Of a stretch of DNA of 64,000 bases, positions 11,576-22,845 are shown in pieces (within the stretch, counting starts at the first letter, position 1; every line of letters starts with the position of its first letter). The DNA is from Platycnemis pennipes. Its lineage: Eukaryota > Arthropoda > Insecta > Odonata > Platycnemididae. The notes under the pieces are model-generated. The model ran no database searches. It was not told the DNA's origin and worked only from the letters and a program-made list of their open reading frames with translations. The stretch is taken from NCBI GenBank assembly GCA_933228895.1, contig OW121846.1:74908064-74972063 (forward strand), written 5' to 3'. Both the position numbers and the translations under genes were made by a program.

Positions 11576-12166
11576 TTAAGATGTTTCTTGGGTGATATCT
11601 GAAATAGACAAGGAATATGTGTTTCCTGATGCGAAAATGCTCTCAAATAATTATCAATTACTCATTTATATTTACTTATTATTTCGTGTCCTCCACAGCT
11701 TAACATGTCCATTCTCATCACTTCTAAACGTCCTTTCAACGCTAAAAATTATTGTATCCCAAAATGATTGGTCCATGTCCAAGTACGAATGGGCGAATTC
11801 TAACCCTTCGGTCTTATTAGTTTCGCTGATTGCCGGCTTGCTTGCCGGCCTGCAATTTTTAATTTCCGCCTCTTGGTGGCGATTCCTTACTGTATGGCTA
11901 CTACAATTTAAGTCCTCTTTATTGCAGCCGCCCCACCATCACTGAGAGGATAGTCAGAAGCACGTTGACGAATGTTGTCATCATCAGCTTGAGACGCTTT
12001 CACTTCTTGGCCGCGTTGTCAACGTCTCATTTCCCTCCCTGTAGCGTTTTATCCAGTAATATACCGAGCTTCTATTTAATTCCAATGCCCTAGATATGTT
12101 TGAAACACTTGAACCTGCTTTAATCATTCCAATGATTTTTCCCCTCTCGCCTGGACTCAATGGCAT
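11576..12166 (-). pseudogene. Tc1/mariner transposase, N-terminal part with probable intron
   Basis: Starts with a homeodomain-like helix-turn-helix of Tc1-type transposases and is broken by a frameshift near 11995. A second frame (ASQADDDNIRQRASDYPL, later HTVRNRHQEAEIK, EFAHSYLDMDQSFWD) carries on. A stop after ...RTRNNK coincides with a good donor, gtaaat, at 11675. An acceptor tatttcag ends at 11599; removing these 77 bases gives ...RNNKYHPRNILSNYRSD, the expected continuation. The first catalytic Asp reads Val, so the gene was dead. Confidence 0.78.
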
Positions 12167-14100
12167 TTTTCCGATATCCGTCTTTCTCTAAGGATGAAAG
12201 TAAACTGGTAATAAGCTCGCTAGTCCTCCCAGAGAAAATAAAATGTCTGCAAAATCAAATGCTACAAATATGCATCCAATCTAACCTACTGGTCAACTGC
12301 CTAGCCTCTCATAAAGGAGAGTATCCGTCAATCGAGTCTAGGGCGTTGACGACTGTTTGCAGGCAGATATTCCTGCGATATTGATTTACATTTCATTCCG
12401 TATTTAGATTATGAATCTAATTGTTTTAACAAAAAATAGCTTTAATATTAACCGCGTCAATTTAATATTTACCGTTGAATCACTCCGTTTATATCGGTAG
12501 GGAGTGGTCGAGAGGTAATTAACTGATTGGTAATACGAATTCGAGACCTGAAGATGGTGAACGTTTTTCGCTCACCATTTTGTTATTTTTCGTCAGCAGA
12601 AGATGTATATTTTACATTTTTATCCTAAATACGTTAAAAGAATGCTATGTTAATATTTTCCCTCGACTCTTTTTCTCTTTTGTCGTGGAAACCTACGTCT
12701 TGTCGTTCAAGCGAATTTGGAAATGATCCTATAATAGGTGAATGGTTCTATCTTCTACTACCCACAACGCTTTCGGAAAGGAAGCGGATTTTCGCTGCTT
12801 TAAGAGAGATTGTTCGGACGAGTAAATAGAGAAACCCTTTTCATATCCAGCTCTCTGCTCGTCTAACGTCAGCTTCCCGAATATTTTTCGCTCTCCCTCT
12901 TATTCCACCACCGAGTTCATGTTGTCAATTTTGAAACGGAGGGAAGCACAAGCAGGGATTTTTGTCTGGGATTTCCACCCGTCTTTCTATTTTGCTTATA
13001 AAATCCGCCAGCTATCGTGTGAGGTATCTGTTGGGGGTCGTAAATTGTTGAGTAGGAAGATCATCGCCCAGTTCTTCGTTCATTCGTCCACAGAGGCTTT
13101 GCAATGAGAATATTCAAGCTGAATAACGACTCTTTGAGGTTTACAACGTAATAATAATGGGCTTCCTTTCGTTTTCTAACGTTGTACATTTTTAAGAATA
13201 CTAAAACATTCCGCTGGAGATAATCGAAGTTTTAACTCTTCACCTAAAATATTGTATTCATTAGTTTTTAATCCAACTTTTCAGCTCAAAATTTTTCAAG
13301 ATAATAAAATTTCGATGTTTTTTATCGCATTTGTTTAGTTACTTATTCATTACAGAATATCTCTGTGGATCATATTCTACAGCAATAATATTTTCTGGTT
13401 ACGCATGCGTAAACGAAACAGACGATCAGATTATCCGAAATCGACGAAATTCCTTTTGGAAGTGACTTTTTCATCCGGCGCTGCTAATGATCACATATTC
13501 GTAGGATAATCCATCTTCTGCGCATTTTTTCCAAGCGTAACAAAATCCCACTATATCTCGAAGAGATATTATAGACTTTTGGACCTATCAAAAATTTGGC
13601 GAGTTAAAGAGAAAATGTGGAACATGTGATCACTAGAACGAACAACTAAGATCATTCTTCCAAGACCAAAGCCGGAAATAATTCCACAACATGACTCTGA
13701 ATATGTGATCTATACGGACATATTACATTGAATTTGTGATCAATGGGGTGGGAGTATAGGGCAGAAATTAGGTAGACGCTATCTCATTGCGGAGAAAAAA
13801 CTAAGGAAGTGTGTTCCGGCCAAATAAGGGAAATGACCTATTCAAATACAGCTCAATGCTGAATATGTTACTCTAGAACACTTCTGCTAAAAGTATTTGT
13901 TTCCAAAGGTATCCAGGCGACTAGGTTCAAAAGTTAAAAAAGTAGTTGAAGAGACATTTAATCGTTTTCAAAATTTTTATGTGACATGCACATAGTCGAA
14001 GAAGCTACTAAGCAATAAATATGAGCTGTATTTGTTCCAAGACCTTAGCCCGAGCGCAAAATAAAATATGTTCCTTTTATTTATTAAGTCTTGAGCTGGG
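12167..14100. other. Intronic spacer with little recognisable content
   Basis: AT-rich, short frames without known motifs. A tRNA-like element is listed separately. Around 13560-14100 the sequence may be upstream remains of the DDE fragment at 14107-14430, but no motif is clear there. Confidence 0.4.
12498..12562 (+). repeat. tRNA-like sequence, possible SINE head
   Basis: agtggtcgagaggt resembles a type II tRNA A box and aattcgagacc resembles a B box, about 30 bases apart. No convincing cloverleaf or SINE tail is visible, so this is only a weak call. Confidence 0.28.
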
Positions 14101-14106
14101 CAAACC

Positions 14107-14430
14107 AATACTTCGCTTTTAGACGAACGACTTGTGGATGATTTCAGTCAACCAACGTGCACAATACCACCAAAGTGCACTCCCATTTTTCAGCCGTTTG
14201 ACATATACTTTTATACGAAAGTCAAAATAATACTTTCTTCTATCCAAAATTCTTCGTACTTTCTTGAGAAGAAACAAGAAATTATCAATCTAAATGATAT
14301 CATTTTAATCCATATCCTAATTCATTAACAGCTTTTGGTCCTAGTGTTTGGACAATGTATGCATGGTTTTCCGTTAGACTCTAAAGTGTAAGACAGGTGT
14401 TCTTATTGTAAGGCAAATTGCATTTCCTGA
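14107..14430 (+). pseudogene. DDE-superfamily transposase fragment
   Basis: The frame at 14134-14328 includes TIPPKCTPIFQPFDIYF, resembling the (I)PP-x-(C/T)TP-x-x-QP-x-D block near the third catalytic residue of pogo-like and related DDE_1 transposases, followed by an amphipathic tail (YTKVKIILSSIQNSS). The flanks contain stops and I could not recover the other catalytic residues. Family assignment is tentative. Confidence 0.5.
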
Positions 14431-14497
14431 TGACAACCAAAATGATGAAAACCAAATGTAACATTGGGAAATAAAGGCTTCGCCATTAAGGGAAAGT

Positions 14498-15008
14498 CTG
14501 TTTCATGGAGGTACTCTGACAAGTATCGTAGGTTATACTACATGCTTCGCTAAATCCTTCCATATGCTCTAAGCAGTATTTAGTGGCAGCTCTCTACATG
14601 ATGACTAAAGAATATGAATTTATTCAGTTCTTCAAACGAGAGAAAGGGCGAAGAGACGGACAAGGGGTGAATCTCAGGACCTTGCCAGAGTGCGAGAGAA
14701 AGAACGAAGTTTGGCGGAAAGGTGCGGCGTGCGGAGAAAAGTCCGGCGAGAATGAGATAGTAAGATAGAGCGTTTGAAATGCAAGCGAGGAATAATATGC
14801 CTCCGTTCTGGGCGCAAACGCGATAAAATCTCGGGGCAGGCAAGCTGCCGCTATTCCGATACTCGGGCGATGAGTCCACCTGACCGTGTTGAACTTCCCT
14901 CGTGGCGGCCGAGACCAAAGAAGAATTTACCGTCAGAAAGAATTCCCATTTTCTCTCAGAGCGATAGTGGAGGCCCTCAATTCGTTGGGAAACTTTTTTC
15001 TCCCATTT
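14498..15008 (+). repeat. Right arm of the ~510-bp inverted repeat pair
   Basis: Inverted partner of 7476-7995. The inner ends carry the shared word catggaggtactctgac and the outer ends gttgggaaac. Divergence between arms is visible but moderate, with small indels. No target-site duplication could be read outside the arms. Confidence 0.75.
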
Positions 15009-16375
15009 ATTGAATTGCAGGCTTGGTAAAATTTACGTTTACGGCTGTAGTACCACGGTGTGGAAGGAAAGGGGAAACCGCCTACTGAGGAGTTGACTCT
15101 AATCCACTAGTTTCTATACATGAAAACGGGATTAAAATCTCACGAGTACAATAATCCAGGAGTAAAATAATCCCCCATTCGGATATCCGGGAGGTGTACC
15201 TGAGGAACTATGCATTTAATTTATTTTTACTTATTCATTTAATAACAGTTATTCATTTTACTACGCCGGGTACCACAAAGAACATCCGGGCTTCGCGTTT
15301 GCAAACTACTAGAGCAGGGAGCGTAGGAGATTAGAAAAGGACAATTAATATTCCGTACAACGAAGCAGACTTTCTGAGCTTTATAATTTTCATAGGCAAT
15401 TTTTAATAACTCTTTACCAGAGCTTAGGAACATTGAGATACAATTGTGAGATCAGGCAACGAGTATTCCCTATCTCGCAATTTAAACTATGAACCTTTTG
15501 CGTCAACAACAAGGCTGCCCCTGTCCCACCATTTATGGACTTTTCCAAATGAACTTAAAATTAACATATAATTTCCTTGCGAACCGGGATTTCTTAATCC
15601 AATTTATTTGCGTGTGATGAAGACATTTACGATGGGGCACGAATGGGATTATTTTTTTCTTTGATGCAGGAAAATACCCTTCTGTCGAGGGAAGAACGAG
15701 CGGAAAGAATGCAAAAAGAAGGGCTTGTATTAGTTTTGTGGAACGAGTAATGAAGTGTTTGAAGGAGAGGCATTAAATAATATAAAGATGCCAATGGAGT
15801 GGAAAGCTGCGTCAACCAATCTTATTAGGTTTGATGACTGATGATGATGGTGGAAAAAATTTGTCTATATGGTTCTTACGTGCTCTTCAAGCATTCTCAT
15901 CTTCAAAATAAATTTACCTCTGTTATGTGAAGATAATAAAAATGAATTGTGATGACGACTTTATCTTCCCTGCAAAAATGAGCTTTTGGGGAAGATTCAA
16001 CATATTTTTGAAATATTACCAATTTATTATACATACGTGTCTAAAAAAAGGAAAAATACTCATTATTCATAAAAATTGTTTCAAAATTAATTGATAATCA
16101 CAAATAGTTGAAAACATTTATTGCAACTCAATTGGCTCGTTCTTCTCTATATTCCAGAATCCCGATATTTATGTGTTAATCGATTTTCCACGGTTTAGTC
16201 TGACCAGGACGTAGGTGTCCAGTTACAGATAGGTAGCCATTGTCTGTTTCGCAGCGAATTTGGCCAAGTGCTAATTTGCAAGCCTCGTCAGTGAGCGGCA
16301 ACAGTGTCCGCGTCCGACCGCTCGAATGGTCACGTATGGAAGTCCATGGGGGTTGCGAGGGTAAGCGTGGCTTAC
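15009..16375. other. Proximal intron of the left mucin-like gene, nothing recognised
   Basis: Between the inverted-repeat arm and the exon-1 donor. No open frame with a known motif. The donor gtaagc is at 16375-16370 on the minus strand. Confidence 0.4.
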
Positions 16376-16510
16376 CTTGGCGGCGAGGTGATGCTCATCC
16401 AAGGGTAGGCTTTGCGTCGGGACAACGGTGGACGCACCGGCGGTCGTTGGGACGATGACACCCGCCGCCGTGAAGGCGAGGCAGACCGCGAGATGCCAAG
16501 GCCTCGCCAT
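16376..16510 (-). CDS. Signal-peptide exon 1 of the left mucin-like gene
   Basis: On the minus strand ATG at 16510 opens 45 codons that begin MARPWHLAVCLAFTAAG and continue to a Thr-Ala-Gly-Ala end, a classical signal peptide with a likely cut after Ala26. The codons finish at Ala-Ala-Lys followed by the donor gtaagc at 16375. The donor leaves phase 0, which matches the phase-0 acceptor at 3033, giving a 13.3-kb intron. The exon aligns with the exon at 42971-43099 in length (45 versus 43 codons), signal-peptide layout, Ala-Gly-Ala-Ser junction, Lys-gtaagc boundary and upstream flank. This pairing is the main reason for assigning it to the chitin-binding exon. The start is the first ATG of the conserved block, preceded in both copies by cctg. 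No transcript evidence is available, so the join is an inference. Confidence 0.75.
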
Positions 16511-16815
16511 CAGGACGAATGGCTTGCTATCGTCTGGGAATGTAAAGTGAATGCGTGATTATTTAGGGGGTGCACTCGCAAATCCCAAGCATCCCATCGC
16601 AGATCGCTGTCCTTCGCACGCCACCTGAGGTGCTTGGAAATCGGGATCTGAAAAAAATAACTCCGTGATGGAATGTAAGTAATTATAAACGCTGTTGACT
16701 TCATATTGAGCGTGAAAGGAGTCACGAAACAGAAAATGCTCAGAGACGAGTAGATTAGTGTAAGACGAGGCATTTGTTTTTTTATTCATTGAGGCTATTA
16801 AGAGAGCATTCACCG
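16511..16815 (-). promoter_or_regulatory. 5' flank of left gene conserved with the right paralogue
   Basis: Reading the minus strand upstream of the ATG, blocks such as gcggtgaatgc, atagcctc, the cattccatcacggagt block, acctcaggtggc and the cctgatg start context recur in the same order at 42659-42973 on the plus strand. The block between ttttttcag (ending about 16648) and the ATG could be a 5' UTR exon preceded by an acceptor. I cannot fix the transcription start. The frame at 16825-16559 is not conserved as protein in the paralogue (stop there), so I treat this as untranslated or regulatory. Confidence 0.6.
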
Positions 16816-17058
16816 CTATGCCCATGGATAAAATTTGTCCTTCGCCGAGTATTCACTACGGAGTTCCTTAGGTGACACATTGAAAAGCAGGTAACTGAGA
16901 GGAAAGTTTCTGAGAAATTTCCGGCGGAAAATAGCATTCACGTAAAAATAAATGAGATGTTTCTTGACTCTCCAATAGAAATGGTTACACCAATCTGAAA
17001 TCAAATATTTTCCCAAAATAAGCATGCCAGTCTATGCAACTATCCTATGTAAATTAAC

Positions 17059-18027
17059 TACGACATTATTCCCCGCTTGGAGATCGACAATGTTACCGTT
17101 CCCTTCTCCAACGTAGTTAGGAATCTGGGAATTTTAATGAATAATAATTTAACCTGGAATAATCAAATCAACCAAATTTCCAATAAGGTGAACGGTATTC
17201 TTTATCAACTTAAAACCCAGAAATTCGTCTTACCGACTCATACTAGGAATCTGCTTGGTACAACTCTAGTATTTCCCCATTTAGATTACTGTTCTCTAGT
17301 TTTTGGTGACCTATCAGAAGAGCTTAATGACGAGCTACAGAGGATTCAAAATTCATGCATCAGATTCATTTTAAACCTTCGATATGATGAACATGTTTCT
17401 TCCTATAGGGAAAAACTATCTTGGCTAACTGTCAAGGGTAGGCGTAATTACTTGCTAAGCGTCTTCCTGTTCTCCTTATTTTCCGTTACAGAACCTAAAT
17501 ATTTGATGGACATGTTCATACACCAACCTCAGTCCCGTAATATGAATACAAGGAGTGAAGCATCTGATTTATATTGCCCCGCCCATAGAACCACCGAATA
17601 CCACAACTCTTTCCTAGTCAAATCCACAAAATTATGGAATTCTCTCCCCATAGACCTAAAGAACAGTAAAAACAGGCAGTCATTCAAAACGAAACTTTAT
17701 TCTTACCTTTCACATATAGACATAAATCTCTAATTCGTATTGTTATATCTATATCACCATCCGTTTCCCACTTAGTTCTTGTGCAATCTTCATTGCAATG
17801 TCTTTTATTGCTAGTTTTTTTTCTCGTAATTTTGGTGATATATGCATAATAATTTTCGTATTATCTTTGTATTGACATGTTTTGAAATACGTTTGTACTC
17901 ATTGTTTATGTTTGATAATATGTTGGTTGTTTACGCTCACCACAACTGTCATTGAGATTGTAATATTGGTGCTCTTAGGGGTATTGTACCTAGAGCTAAT
18001 AAATATTTATTTATTTATTTATGTAAT
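17059..18027 (+). mobile_element. 5'-truncated LINE with (ATTT)n tail
   Basis: Contains the C-terminal reverse-transcriptase region at 17077-17733, then an untranslated tail that ends in aataaatatttatttattta. Truncation at the 5' side and a simple-repeat tail are typical of target-primed reverse transcription. The family looks like the Jockey/CR1 side of the non-LTR elements but cannot be fixed from this fragment. Target-site duplications were not found. Confidence 0.75.
17077..17733 (+). pseudogene. LINE reverse transcriptase, C-terminal thumb region (open, 218 codons)
   Basis: The frame has VVRNLGILMNNNLTWNNQI, LVFPHLDYCSLVFGDLS and LQRIQNSCIRFILNLR, the usual order of the region after the YADD box in non-LTR reverse transcriptases, and ends with the WNSLP-x-x-L motif. 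It is intact to its natural stop but lacks the catalytic fingers/palm and the endonuclease, so it is a 5'-truncated copy and not a gene. Confidence 0.85.
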
Positions 18028-18344
18028 TCTCATATGCGAATTTCTGAAAATTAACTGCCACATATTTTTTTAGTGAAACGTTCCTTTGGTAGCTGTAGCC
18101 CTTTAAACTTTCTCTATCGTAAATTGTATCTAATATCTTAACTATCGCGCAAAAATCTCTTTCCGTGCAGCTACATCCCGAAAAACTATTTTAAATTTCA
18201 TCTAGATATATTTCAGGATAGTTATTATTATCTTATGGCCCACCTTGCAAAGCCTGTAGAAAGCAATGCATACATACCAATTCAGGAAGGCACCTTATGA
18301 ACAACTATGTTCCTATTTGTTGAAACTTGCCGGAGGAATAATAT

Positions 18345-18420
18345 TCCCAGGACGGGGAATTGAACCACGGACTTGCCTCACACACTTTTGCTGTGCATAA
18401 TGCAGTATAAAATTTTACAA
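18345..18420 (-). repeat. tRNA-like sequence on the minus strand
   Basis: Reverse complement contains gtggttcaattccccgtcc, a good B-box, close to the 3' end, but the A-box side (atgcacagcaaaag) is poor. Possibly a SINE head or tRNA pseudogene. Confidence 0.3.
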
Positions 18421-18487
18421 TGAAGGATTATCGCTCCTAGTCGTAATTTATACGATATGTCCTCGTGGTCATTGGCTTCCTTGAAGC

Positions 18488-18636
18488 CCAATTCCTCCTC
18501 ATTTTCTTATGAAGAATTTTTCTTCACCATCTCCGTCCCTCTTCTTCACCTGATATCACTATACCCTCTATAAAGGCTTTAAAAACATAATTTATTTTTG
18601 TTTCCAGCTTCATTCACTAACTCTACCATTTTCTCA
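18488..18636. repeat. ~149-bp direct duplicate, copy 1
   Basis: Begins at ccaattcctcctcattttct and matches 19092-19238 with few substitutions and small indels. The interval between copies is about 455 bp. No coding capacity in common is apparent. Confidence 0.85.
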
Positions 18637-19091
18637 CCTCATCCATCGAGTCACCTCAGCAGTTCATTCTGTACCCAAATCTCAAGCCTGTCAATCTAAC
18701 ATGATTCTTCTCTTAAATATTCACGTTGCGGCACCATAAAATGCGTTACTCCGTCTAAGACTCTTCAGCTACTTAATCTATTCTTATGCCTCTATCATTA
18801 TTTCTCTCGCACGAGAGAACGCCTTTTGCTCAAAAGCGATTCTCCCCCGAAAATCACAGCTGCTATACCAAACCCCCTAAGGAAGCTTATCCAAGGAACT
18901 TAGTTTTTCCCCTGTATAGTGTAAGTCCGTACCTTTTTTTATTTACCTCTGCTTTCTTCTGGTGAGGTTGTTTCGTGTGTCTTCGAATAAATCCTTCACC
19001 CACCTTTCCCTTTTTCTTTCACGTAGCTCTCAGTTGCATGTAAGTAGTTCATATTTTGTGATCTTCACCCCCTGCCACACATTATCGGATG

Positions 19092-19238
19092 CCTAATTCC
19101 TCCTCATTTTCTTATGAAGAATTTTTCTTCACCATCTCGTCCCTCTTATTCACCTTATATCGCTATACCCTCTATAAAGGCTTTAAAAACATCATTTATT
19201 TTTGTTTCCAGCTTCATTCACAAACTCTACCATTTTCT
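19092..19238. repeat. ~149-bp direct duplicate, copy 2
   Basis: Second copy of 18488-18636. It is preceded directly by cttcaccccctgccacacat, which is part of a LINE 3' tail found elsewhere in the window (20143-20205, 21265-21325, 41385-41450). Confidence 0.85.
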
Positions 19239-19639
19239 TGCACGGTATTACGTAGATATAAATGTAAACCTGTTGATATGTATTTTATGGTGACTTTAAA
19301 CCTTTCGCAATATTCTGTTTAAATAAATTTAATTATAAGAATCTCACGATTCTTATGATAGAAAAAGAAGATGAAAAATCCAAAATTTTAAAAATTTCCC
19401 TCTGCTGCTAGGATAATATCAGCAGCTACCATGAGTCTAGAGGAGAAAGGGAGCATTGCGGCAGCTGAATTACTCATGGAAATAACAACCACCATAGGAA
19501 CTGGGGCAACAAGAGTTATATCAAAATGGAGGAAAGGCGATGCTATCCAAGATGAGATTTCAGATGAGAAGAATCTTACTTATTGTCTCTTATTATTTGC
19601 ACGGAGTTGTCAATATAAAACCCTGATAGCACTACACTG

Positions 19640-20830
19640 CCATGACGTATATTGTAGCTATGCGTATAATACGAGCCAAAAGTGCAGCATACCCGGAAGG
19701 AATGATAATCACCGAGAATATGTGCGAAGTAAATCTTCAATCTCTGGAGAGTATACTAGTTACATCAATAATGGGACACCCCGATAGCCATGATTTATTG
19801 ATAACAAACCAACATGGGTTCAGAAAGGATCAGTCTTCCGAAACTCAACTAGTTCTTTTCGTTCATGACATTTTAGTTTCTGGAGAAGGTAACGTGCAGG
19901 TAGACGCAGCGTTTCTCGACTCCAGGAAAGCGTTTGATAAGGTTCTCCATATTAAGTTACTCGCGAAGTTAGTATCGTACGGGATAGACAGTGATATAGT
20001 AGGCTTGATTGGAGACTTCTTACATGAACGCGTTCAAAGGGTGATGTTAATTGGTGATAGCTCAGGCAAAGTAATTGTCACATCGGGTGTTCCGCAGAGA
20101 GGCGTGATAGGCCTAATTTTATTTCTTCTTTTCGTAAATGACTTGAATCTACATCTACGTGATACCCTGCGAGCCACCACGAGGGTGGGTGGCAGGGGGT
20201 GAAGATCACCAAGCATGTACTATTGACATTAAGTGAATACAGTAGTTTAAAATAGTAAGCTCCGTATTTTGGCCAACGATGCAGTAGTGTAAAAGGAAAT
20301 TAGGAATGAAGATGACATTCAGTCTTTAAGGATTAAGATTGCGATTGATGATTTGTGTGTTAGCTGGAAGCTAGAATTAAATTTTAAGAAATTCCCGGTA
20401 ATGGACTTTCGGAAAAAGAATAGCTTTCCCTGGAATAATTATTACACCAAAGAAAAGAAAATATATCTCGCATAATCTATTAAATACTTAGACGTCGCTA
20501 TCAATGAAGACATGTCATGGGGAAAACACATCAGGGAAATAACTAGTGTAGCATATAGGGAAATAACTGTAGATTCAGATTCGTAAAAAGGGTTCTAGGA
20601 AAATGCGACGAGAGAGTACGAGAAAGATGTTATTTTACAGTTGTCAGGCCTCGTTCAGAATATGCAGCTAGTGTATGGGATCCGTACGAGGAAGATATGA
20701 TAAAGGAATTAAAGCGTGTGCCAAGTAGACCAGCTAGATTTGATAAAGGCCGTTATGATAATTGTATTAGTGCTACGAGTTCAATAGGAACTAGGATGGG
20801 AATAGCTATCAGAACGTAGGTTAAAGTTTA
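19640..20830 (+). pseudogene. LINE reverse transcriptase, degenerate and interrupted
   Basis: The frame up to 20202 has NQHGFRKDQSSETQLV, AAFLDSRKAFDKV and SGVPQRGVIGLILFLLFVND, the fingers and palm of a non-LTR reverse transcriptase. A short foreign block (20143-20205) follows. After it, in other frames, RLFADDAVVYKEIRN-like sequence supplies a displaced (F)ADD catalytic box with ...WKLELNFKK and the thumb region ...RPRSEYAASVWDPYEED. Several stops and shifts. Non-functional. Confidence 0.8.
20143..20205 (-). repeat. LINE 3' tail inserted in reverse in the reverse transcriptase relic
   Basis: The segment reads ctacatctacgtgataccct, then gcgagccaccacgagggtg and ggtggcagggggtgaa. Its reverse complement matches tails at 21265-21325 and 41385-41450, with (atgtag)n at the end. 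It disrupts the reverse transcriptase frame before the catalytic box. Confidence 0.65.
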
Positions 20831-21264
20831 GGCTAAAACCTTTGTGTTAATTCGAAGCTGATTTGTTTATGGATGACGTTACATGTATATTAAGAACCCC
20901 TGCGTATTATGGTTTTCATCTGAAAAACAAAATTAGAGAGATAGATTGTCGCACCGATAGATTTAAAATGTCAAATTTTCCGCATATCATAAGATGCAGG
21001 ATAGCAATAGGCAGCATAGAAAAGGGATAGGTAGGTAAAAAGTTGTTGGATTAACCTGTAGTGCATGAAGCAAGCTTTAATATTACCAATCTATGCATGC
21101 TAGGGTAATACAGAAAAATATATTCAGGAAAATATTTCTAACCAGTAATCACTTCGTAATTTTGTAGACTCTTACCATATAGTTGCATGTGACTCCTGGA
21201 CCTAACTTGTTTTCGTTGAGGCAGTATCATTGTAGATCTTATTTTCATGTCAGTAGTGCGTGTA

Positions 21265-21325
21265 TAGCGATTTTCATCCCCTGCCATACACCCTCGAGTT
21301 TGCTCGCAGGGTATTATATCGATGA
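21265..21325 (+). repeat. LINE 3' tail (catcccctgcca...gcagggtat)
   Basis: Shares catcccctgccatacaccct and tttgctcgcagggtat with the tails at 20143-20205 and 41385-41450. It probably marks the 3' end of the degenerate element at 19640-20830. Confidence 0.6.
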
Positions 21326-21329
21326 ATGT

Positions 21330-22845
21330 TTCCGAAACGTATGCAAAGAAAAATAACTTGAACGCGATTGCGTGTAAACTCATCCGCTCGCAAGATTCAA
21401 TACTCTCACGATTTTGTCAATATAGAGTCTGTGTAGGATAGTGACAACGCTAACAGCTGGAAAACGACGAATTCGAAGCTTTAAGGTCCATGTCACTTAA
21501 CAATATAAGCGAGTCGAGGCATTTCCAGCCCCCAGCTCGCGGAGCCGGGTCCCAGACGTTACAAACAGATTTTTAATTTCGGCGTTGCAAACAGATTTTT
21601 AATTTCTATTCAGTTTCATCTTTATAAATCTTCAACAAGTGTTCCGGTACAAGTCACTTGAATGATCTCTCCCTAAAAGGCCATATTGCATATTCTCTAC
21701 TTTATTGGTACTATATTTTATACTAATTTTGTCTGAATATAACGTCCTTCATTTTGTAACATTGTATCCCACAAATGATTCAAAAAACTTTGAAACTAAG
21801 GCATAGTAAAGACAAAGTATTGTGTTAATAGATTATATAATTTTTTATTCGATTAAATTCCACCCACAACGTCACCATCAACTTAACATGGAAGATATTA
21901 GGATAAAAATAAAGTCAGAGTTTTTTGGAAATCTGGTCATGTTTGAGCCCCTGTATGTAAATAATGGGTGTGAATCATAACAAATGACATAATATTTCTT
22001 AAGCAGCAATATTTTGTGAGTATTTGTGCGAAGTTGAAGTTTATATCTCTACAAAGCAATTTTGTACATTTGTCCAGATTTTTTCTACTTTCGACCACTG
22101 ATTGCCGACCTCTATAGTAAATTTAATAAAATAATAAATTTAATTGCTTCCAAAGTAAACCATTACAAAGTGTAACATTAGAAAAAATGAAGCGTTGATA
22201 GCCCCTAAGGTGTACCTGTGGTGGGGCTACCATCTGTTAGACCATGTAACATTTGTACAGAGTAGGTATATACAATTATAAACAATATTAATAAATAGAC
22301 ATTCATATGAAAACATTATCTGTAAACAGAGAAAAAAAGAAAACAATATATACTGTTCAAAAGACAGCAAAAGGCATAATTGCATTGTTCATCACAAAAA
22401 AACAGCAAAGACCTATATATATAAATAATACGCCTTTTTTATATATACATACTTACACATACATATTGCGTCTCATATACATAATACAATGCAATACATC
22501 CCTGAATATATCTATTTATTTATCATCATATTAGTAATCATTTTTTCAATCAAAATACGTACACAAATTTTATATTAGAAATCACTTTCTATTTAGCATA
22601 AGACTTACTACATGGAGATTACTGAATAAAAGTTCAATTTCACTTATGCTTAGTAACCAATTCTTTACCTCTATCAAAAATTTTCTAGTGTTTCTTTCTT
22701 TTTTTATAGCATCGGGGATAAAATTGAATATTTTTGGCTGAATGTAAAGGAAACATCTTTGATATAATGTTATGTTCGGCTTCGGTAATATAAATTAAAA
22801 AAATTATTTTTTCGGAAGAAAACTTACATTATTACCACTTCTTGT
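21330..22845. other. AT-rich interval, no gene recognised
   Basis: Low-complexity AT sequence, with tatatata/catacata stretches around 22412-22520. Part of 22200-22845 may be the 3' untranslated region of the minus-strand LINE at 22846-23680. No further features supported. Confidence 0.4.

Larger units (their letters stand above)
8511..12166 (-). mobile_element. Tc1/mariner transposon relic, split by a piggyBac insertion
   Basis: The transposase runs on the minus strand from 12166 to 8511 and is interrupted at TTAA (11576-11579 and 8989-8992) by the element at 8993-11575. Removing that element restores a continuous frame across the join, reading PRNILSNYRSDHVSLSLWGA. N-terminal helix-turn-helix (MPLSPGERGKIIGMIKAG) lies at 12166-11987. 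After one frameshift near 11995 come the linker and FWDTIIFSVERTF (first catalytic Asp replaced by Val), then a probable 77-bp intron, then FVQDNCPIHRARN and PPNSPDLNPIENIWG, the second Asp and the Glu of the DDE triad. Terminal inverted repeats were not identified, so outer limits are those of the coding relic. Confidence 0.85.

Noticed and set aside
16559..16825. 88-codon minus-strand frame upstream of the left signal exon, as a coding exon
   Set aside because: The homologous region at 42659-42960 is conserved as DNA but has in-frame stops and indels, so it is better explained as 5' flank or UTR.
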